From Heterodera schachtii (lineage: Eukaryota > Nematoda > Chromadorea > Rhabditida > Heteroderidae): a stretch of 64,000 bases of DNA. Shown here piece after piece: positions 60,597 through 64,000 of this stretch; within the stretch, counting starts at the first letter, position 1, and each line of letters opens with the position of its first letter. The notes below the pieces were generated by a model. The model saw only the letters and a program-made list of their open reading frames with translations, did not search any database and was not told where the DNA came from. The stretch lies in the NCBI GenBank assembly GCA_023374025.1, contig SIJG01000017.1, positions 635,671 to 699,670 on the forward strand, given 5' to 3'. The position numbers and the translations under genes were made by a program.

Positions 60597-63500
60597 AGGG
60601 GGAGGGAAGGAGAAGGAAAAGCCTGTCCAGCTTAAAGAGGACGGGTTTTTGAAGGTTAAGGCGTGATTTGTTGAACAATAATGCAAAATAGTGAAATGTG
60701 AACGGAGCAAAAAGGGAACAGAAGCGAAGGGGGAAGGGGGGGGGAGGGATCACGAGGAAAGGGGAGGGCGGAGAGAGGGGGGGGGGGACAGCACGGATCA
60801 GCGGGGATTGGGGGCATCAGCCTACGATTGCGCCATCTTTTGTTGCGCAGAGTCGAAAATTTAAAGCAAAACGTGGTTAACCAGCCGCCGAATAGCGTGT
60901 GTGGTAAGGGACGAAATGGTGGAAAAGGGACTGATTTTTTGGATTTAGAAGGGGGGGGGGGAGCATTTTGGGAGTGAATGTTCTTCATGTGACTGGAGAA
61001 GATTATCCCCGCGGGGGTGCGCAAAATATGGATGAATGTATGGGGGGAGGGTGTTCCAGTGGGAAGGGGGGGGGAGTCTCATTTCAGACCCAAAAAACGC
61101 TCGGGGGGACAGACGATGGGCAGGTGTCAGTCACTCAGTCAGTCAATGATGAAAAAGACACTTTCAGCAGTCAGTCAGTCATAAATTGTAGCCTCGAGCG
61201 TAATTTAGTGAACGGCAATGGGACAGAAAATGAGTGGGAGACTGAGAAGTCGTCGGCGGGTGTTGTTGTTGTCGTTGGGCAGGGGATGCTGCTGCTGATG
61301 GTCGTGGTTGGTTCAGCACAGCCGAGCCCAAGCCCAACTAACCCCTGCCCCCCCCCCCCCCCCCCCCCGCCGGCGTTCTCTCCATCGAATTTGCACCAAT
61401 CACAGAAAACGACGACGACGAACGACGACACCCCTCGTGGAATGGAACGGATGGGACGGGGAAAGGTAAGAGGGGAAAAGGGGGAGGGGGAAGAGGGAGG
61501 GAGGGAGGGAGTGGGGGGGGGAGAAGGAAGGGAATGGCCTTCAGAGAAATGCAAAATATGGAAAAAATGGACGAGGGGGAAGAGAAGGTAAGTGAAATGA
61601 AACGAAATGGAAGAAGAGGTGATGAGAAAAGAGATGGACTAACGAAAAGGGGCGGGGAATTGGGGACGGATGAGTCAGTGTCAATCACAGAAGAAGAAGA
61701 ATAAAGGGAAGAAAGGAACGAAGGGAGGGGGGAGGGATTGGCCGTCCCCTGGGGGGGGGGGGGAAGAAAGGGCCATCCCCCGCGGGGATTTGTCGGACAA
61801 TGAAAAGAAAGCGAATGTTGCCAAAGGGAAAAGGGAAGGGAATGGCCAATGAATGGAAAAGAAAAGGCAAAATGAACAAAACGGAAGATTTGAGAAGGAC
61901 AGAAAAAATTGACTGATGAATTGCAAAAATGAGGACATCGCGCAAAAGGCATTAGAACAAATTGGAAAAGGAAAAAGAAGGAATTTGGAATTAATTAGTG
62001 GGAAGGGAGAAAAAATATGGGACATTTAAAAAGAAAAAATGGGAAATCGGAGAGAAAAAAGGGGGAGGAATAAATTTAATTACTAATAAATTTATTGGAA
62101 ATTTTCATTTTTTATTTCAAATGAGTATGAGTATATTTTCATCTCAGTCTTTTTAAAATGCACTCAAAAACAAACTCAGAAGAATGTAACCCAATTCCGT
62201 GACCCAAAAAATTAGCAAAATTCTTGACCAACAATAAAAAGAGCAGCTCAACCCGTAATGATGAGAAATGATGAATTATCTAGCAGATCAAACTGATCGG
62301 ATTGTTCCAGAGGCAATTAAACCCGCAATTCGCCCTAAAGGGTATTTATTTGTGTTGGGGGGGGGTATTGAACTGGATCAAAATGTGCTTTTGATGAGGC
62401 CTCGTAAGAAGATGGATGGGGTGGGGGCACCGAAGGGACTGCCGACGATGATTAGCGGTTGATCTGCTGCAAATGTGCGCGATCGGATTGGGTGCGGAGC
62501 GGTGATCGAGAATGAGCGGTGAATGACTGTTAAAAATGTGAAGAAGGGGAAATTCGGGGCGGGGGGGAAAGGAGGGGAATAGGGGGAGCAGAGAGAGGGG
62601 CGGGGATGTTACAAAACGAAAAGGGCATCATTAACAAACAAATGTCCTGCTGAAGGTTCATTGTTTTTTTGATTTGCATGTTTTGTTTTTGTCAGTTTTT
62701 CAAAAAACAACAAAAGGTTTATTGGGGAAGAGACGGGCGGGGGGGGGGGGGTCAAAGAAAAGTTAATTAATATTAAATAAATTGAATTTGAAATAACTAA
62801 ATAAATGAATGATTTAAACGGCGTCCTTTCTTCGATGGTTTGTTTATGCGTTCTCAGTTAGCAGCGAAGAACAAACAAAACAAAATGAGAAGGATAAAGG
62901 GGAAGAAACAAAGTGAAGAAAAGAAAGGGACCCCCGGGGGAAAGGGGGGAAAAAGGGGAGGGGGGGGGGGCGAACAGTGGTGGGAGGGATGGGATGGGAC
63001 GAAGGATGAAATGAACGAAGATGAACTGCCAACAACCAGTTTCATGATGATGATGTTAAATCGGGGACGAGTTGGGGCAAAGGTAAAAAATAGGTGCAAA
63101 ACGAAGCAAATTGAAGGGGGGGGGGGAGGGAGGGGTGGCGCATTTGGGTGGCGCTGTAAATCATTCCCCGAAGCCCAAAAAATGCTCTTAATGGGTGGCG
63201 AACGGCGTTCAATGAATTGGGAAAAGTGCCGAGACAAGAAAAGTGTAAAAGGAGCAGCAGAGGGAGGAAGAGAAACAAAGACAAAAGAGAGAGAGAGGGG
63301 GGGGGGGGAAGGGACGGCAAATGCCAAAACCAAAGGGAATTGCGCCAATTTCACCAAAGTTTTGTTGCCTCCCTAATGAAGGCAAGAGGAATGCATGCTG
63401 CAAATGCTAATGATGGTTATGTGATTGGTGTTTGGCTGTTCTTCTCGCCCACTGTCGTCATTATCAAAATTCCCTTCCGTCCAATCACCTCAATCCAATC

Positions 63501-64000
63501 AGCCTAATCGCCCCCCCCCCCCTCCCCCCTTTTTTCTTCAACTTGACGCTCTCTCTCCCCCCCCCCCCCCCCTCAATTCCCATCTTTGTTTATTCGCGCA
63601 TTTACCCATTCATTTATTCCACAATTCTTCCCAATTTCCCGCCTTTTATTCCGCATTTTGCATAGGCGAAAAGCCAAAGGAAATGAAAAAGAGAGGAAGG
63701 ACGAACAAATTAGGAGGGAGAGAGAAAATGAAGGGGGAGGAGATAAGAGAGAAGGGGAAGAAAGAAGAGAGCGACGGAAGAGACAAAAGGAGGAAAGGAG
63801 AGAGGGATGAAAGAGAAAAAAGAATAGAGGGGAAAGAAGAAAAAGAAAGGTTGAGGTAAAGGAAAATAAAGGAAAAGAAGGAAAAGAAAGAGAAAGGAAG
63901 ACTATGAAAAGTGGAAGAGAATGAAGGAATGAAAAAGAAAAGAGAAAGAGGAAAAGGCGGGGATGAATTTATTACTGAACAGGAAAAAGGTTAATATGTT
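60597..64000. other. Gene-poor low-complexity region
   Basis: Upstream of the Rap1GAP gene. It alternates purine- and pyrimidine-rich blocks with G or C runs (about 60780-60787, 60950-60961, 61349-61369, 61751-61763, 62740-62751, 63510-63520, 63560-63573). CAGTCAGTCAGTCA-type short repeats lie at 61128-61180. 63670-64000 is nearly all purine (GGAAAGAAGAA). Open frames up to 207 codons are Gly/Lys/Glu or Pro/Ser/Phe strings and are not credible genes. It could hold promoter or 5' non-coding sequence for Rap1GAP. Confidence 0.55.

Noticed and set aside
60968..61952. 207- and 204-codon frames
   Set aside because: Low-complexity with G/C homopolymers; no domain and no codon structure beyond the repeats.
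62268..62462. 64-codon frame on the plus strand
   Set aside because: Short, isolated, surrounded by low-complexity DNA; no splice partners or family match.

Overview
The window looks like nuclear DNA from a nematode. Every recognisable gene is cut by many short introns (about 30-100 nt; GT...TTTCAG or TTTTAG). Two-exon or longer genes sit 200-400 bp apart on the same strand, as in nematode gene clusters, and the proteins match metazoan families with nematode-style architectures, for example a WRN helicase with no exonuclease module and proteins with two MADF domains. At least two clear GC-AG introns and very many runs of 10-20 G or C recall tylenchid plant-parasitic nematodes such as cyst nematodes; that is inference. 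All gene models were built by hand by joining exons by frame, phase and family similarity.

Layout. 0-5 kb: the 3' end of an unknown gene (+), then a nucleotide-sugar transporter (SLC35A type, -) and a Tim17/22-like membrane protein resembling NDUFA11 (-). 5-16 kb: a transposon-like remnant, a Tudor-domain protein (+), a double-MADF protein (+), a C2H2 zinc-finger protein (+), and oligoribonuclease REXO2 (+) with a small EF-hand gene nested antisense in its first intron. A globin (-) converges on REXO2. 17-23 kb: a long gene-poor stretch of purine and pyrimidine tracts and homopolymers. 23-33 kb: an ephexin-type RhoGEF (DH-PH-SH3, +) with a very long low-complexity 5' half carrying minisatellites. 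33-34 kb: an 839-bp foldback element with 306-bp arms almost identical to each other.

34-54 kb is gene-dense: WRN/RecQ helicase (+), an F-box gene (-), glyoxylate/hydroxypyruvate reductase (-), GTP-type succinyl-CoA ligase beta (-), TMEM41B (+), AAR2 (+), an ING/PHD protein (-) and Mediator MED27 (+). 54-61 kb: a Rap1GAP homologue (-). 61-64 kb: low-complexity DNA with no supportable gene.

The genes are mostly housekeeping or regulatory: mitochondrial metabolism (SUCLG2, GRHPR, NDUFA11-like, REXO2), RNA and chromatin (AAR2, ING, MED27, WRN, MADF), and small-GTPase signalling (ephexin, Rap1GAP). I see no single new multi-gene system. The most unusual things are the young palindromic element with Pol III-like boxes, the pervasive poly(C)/poly(G) tracts (some serving as the pyrimidine tract of splice acceptors), the GC-AG introns, a nested gene, and an apparent frameshift in the succinyl-CoA ligase C-terminus.
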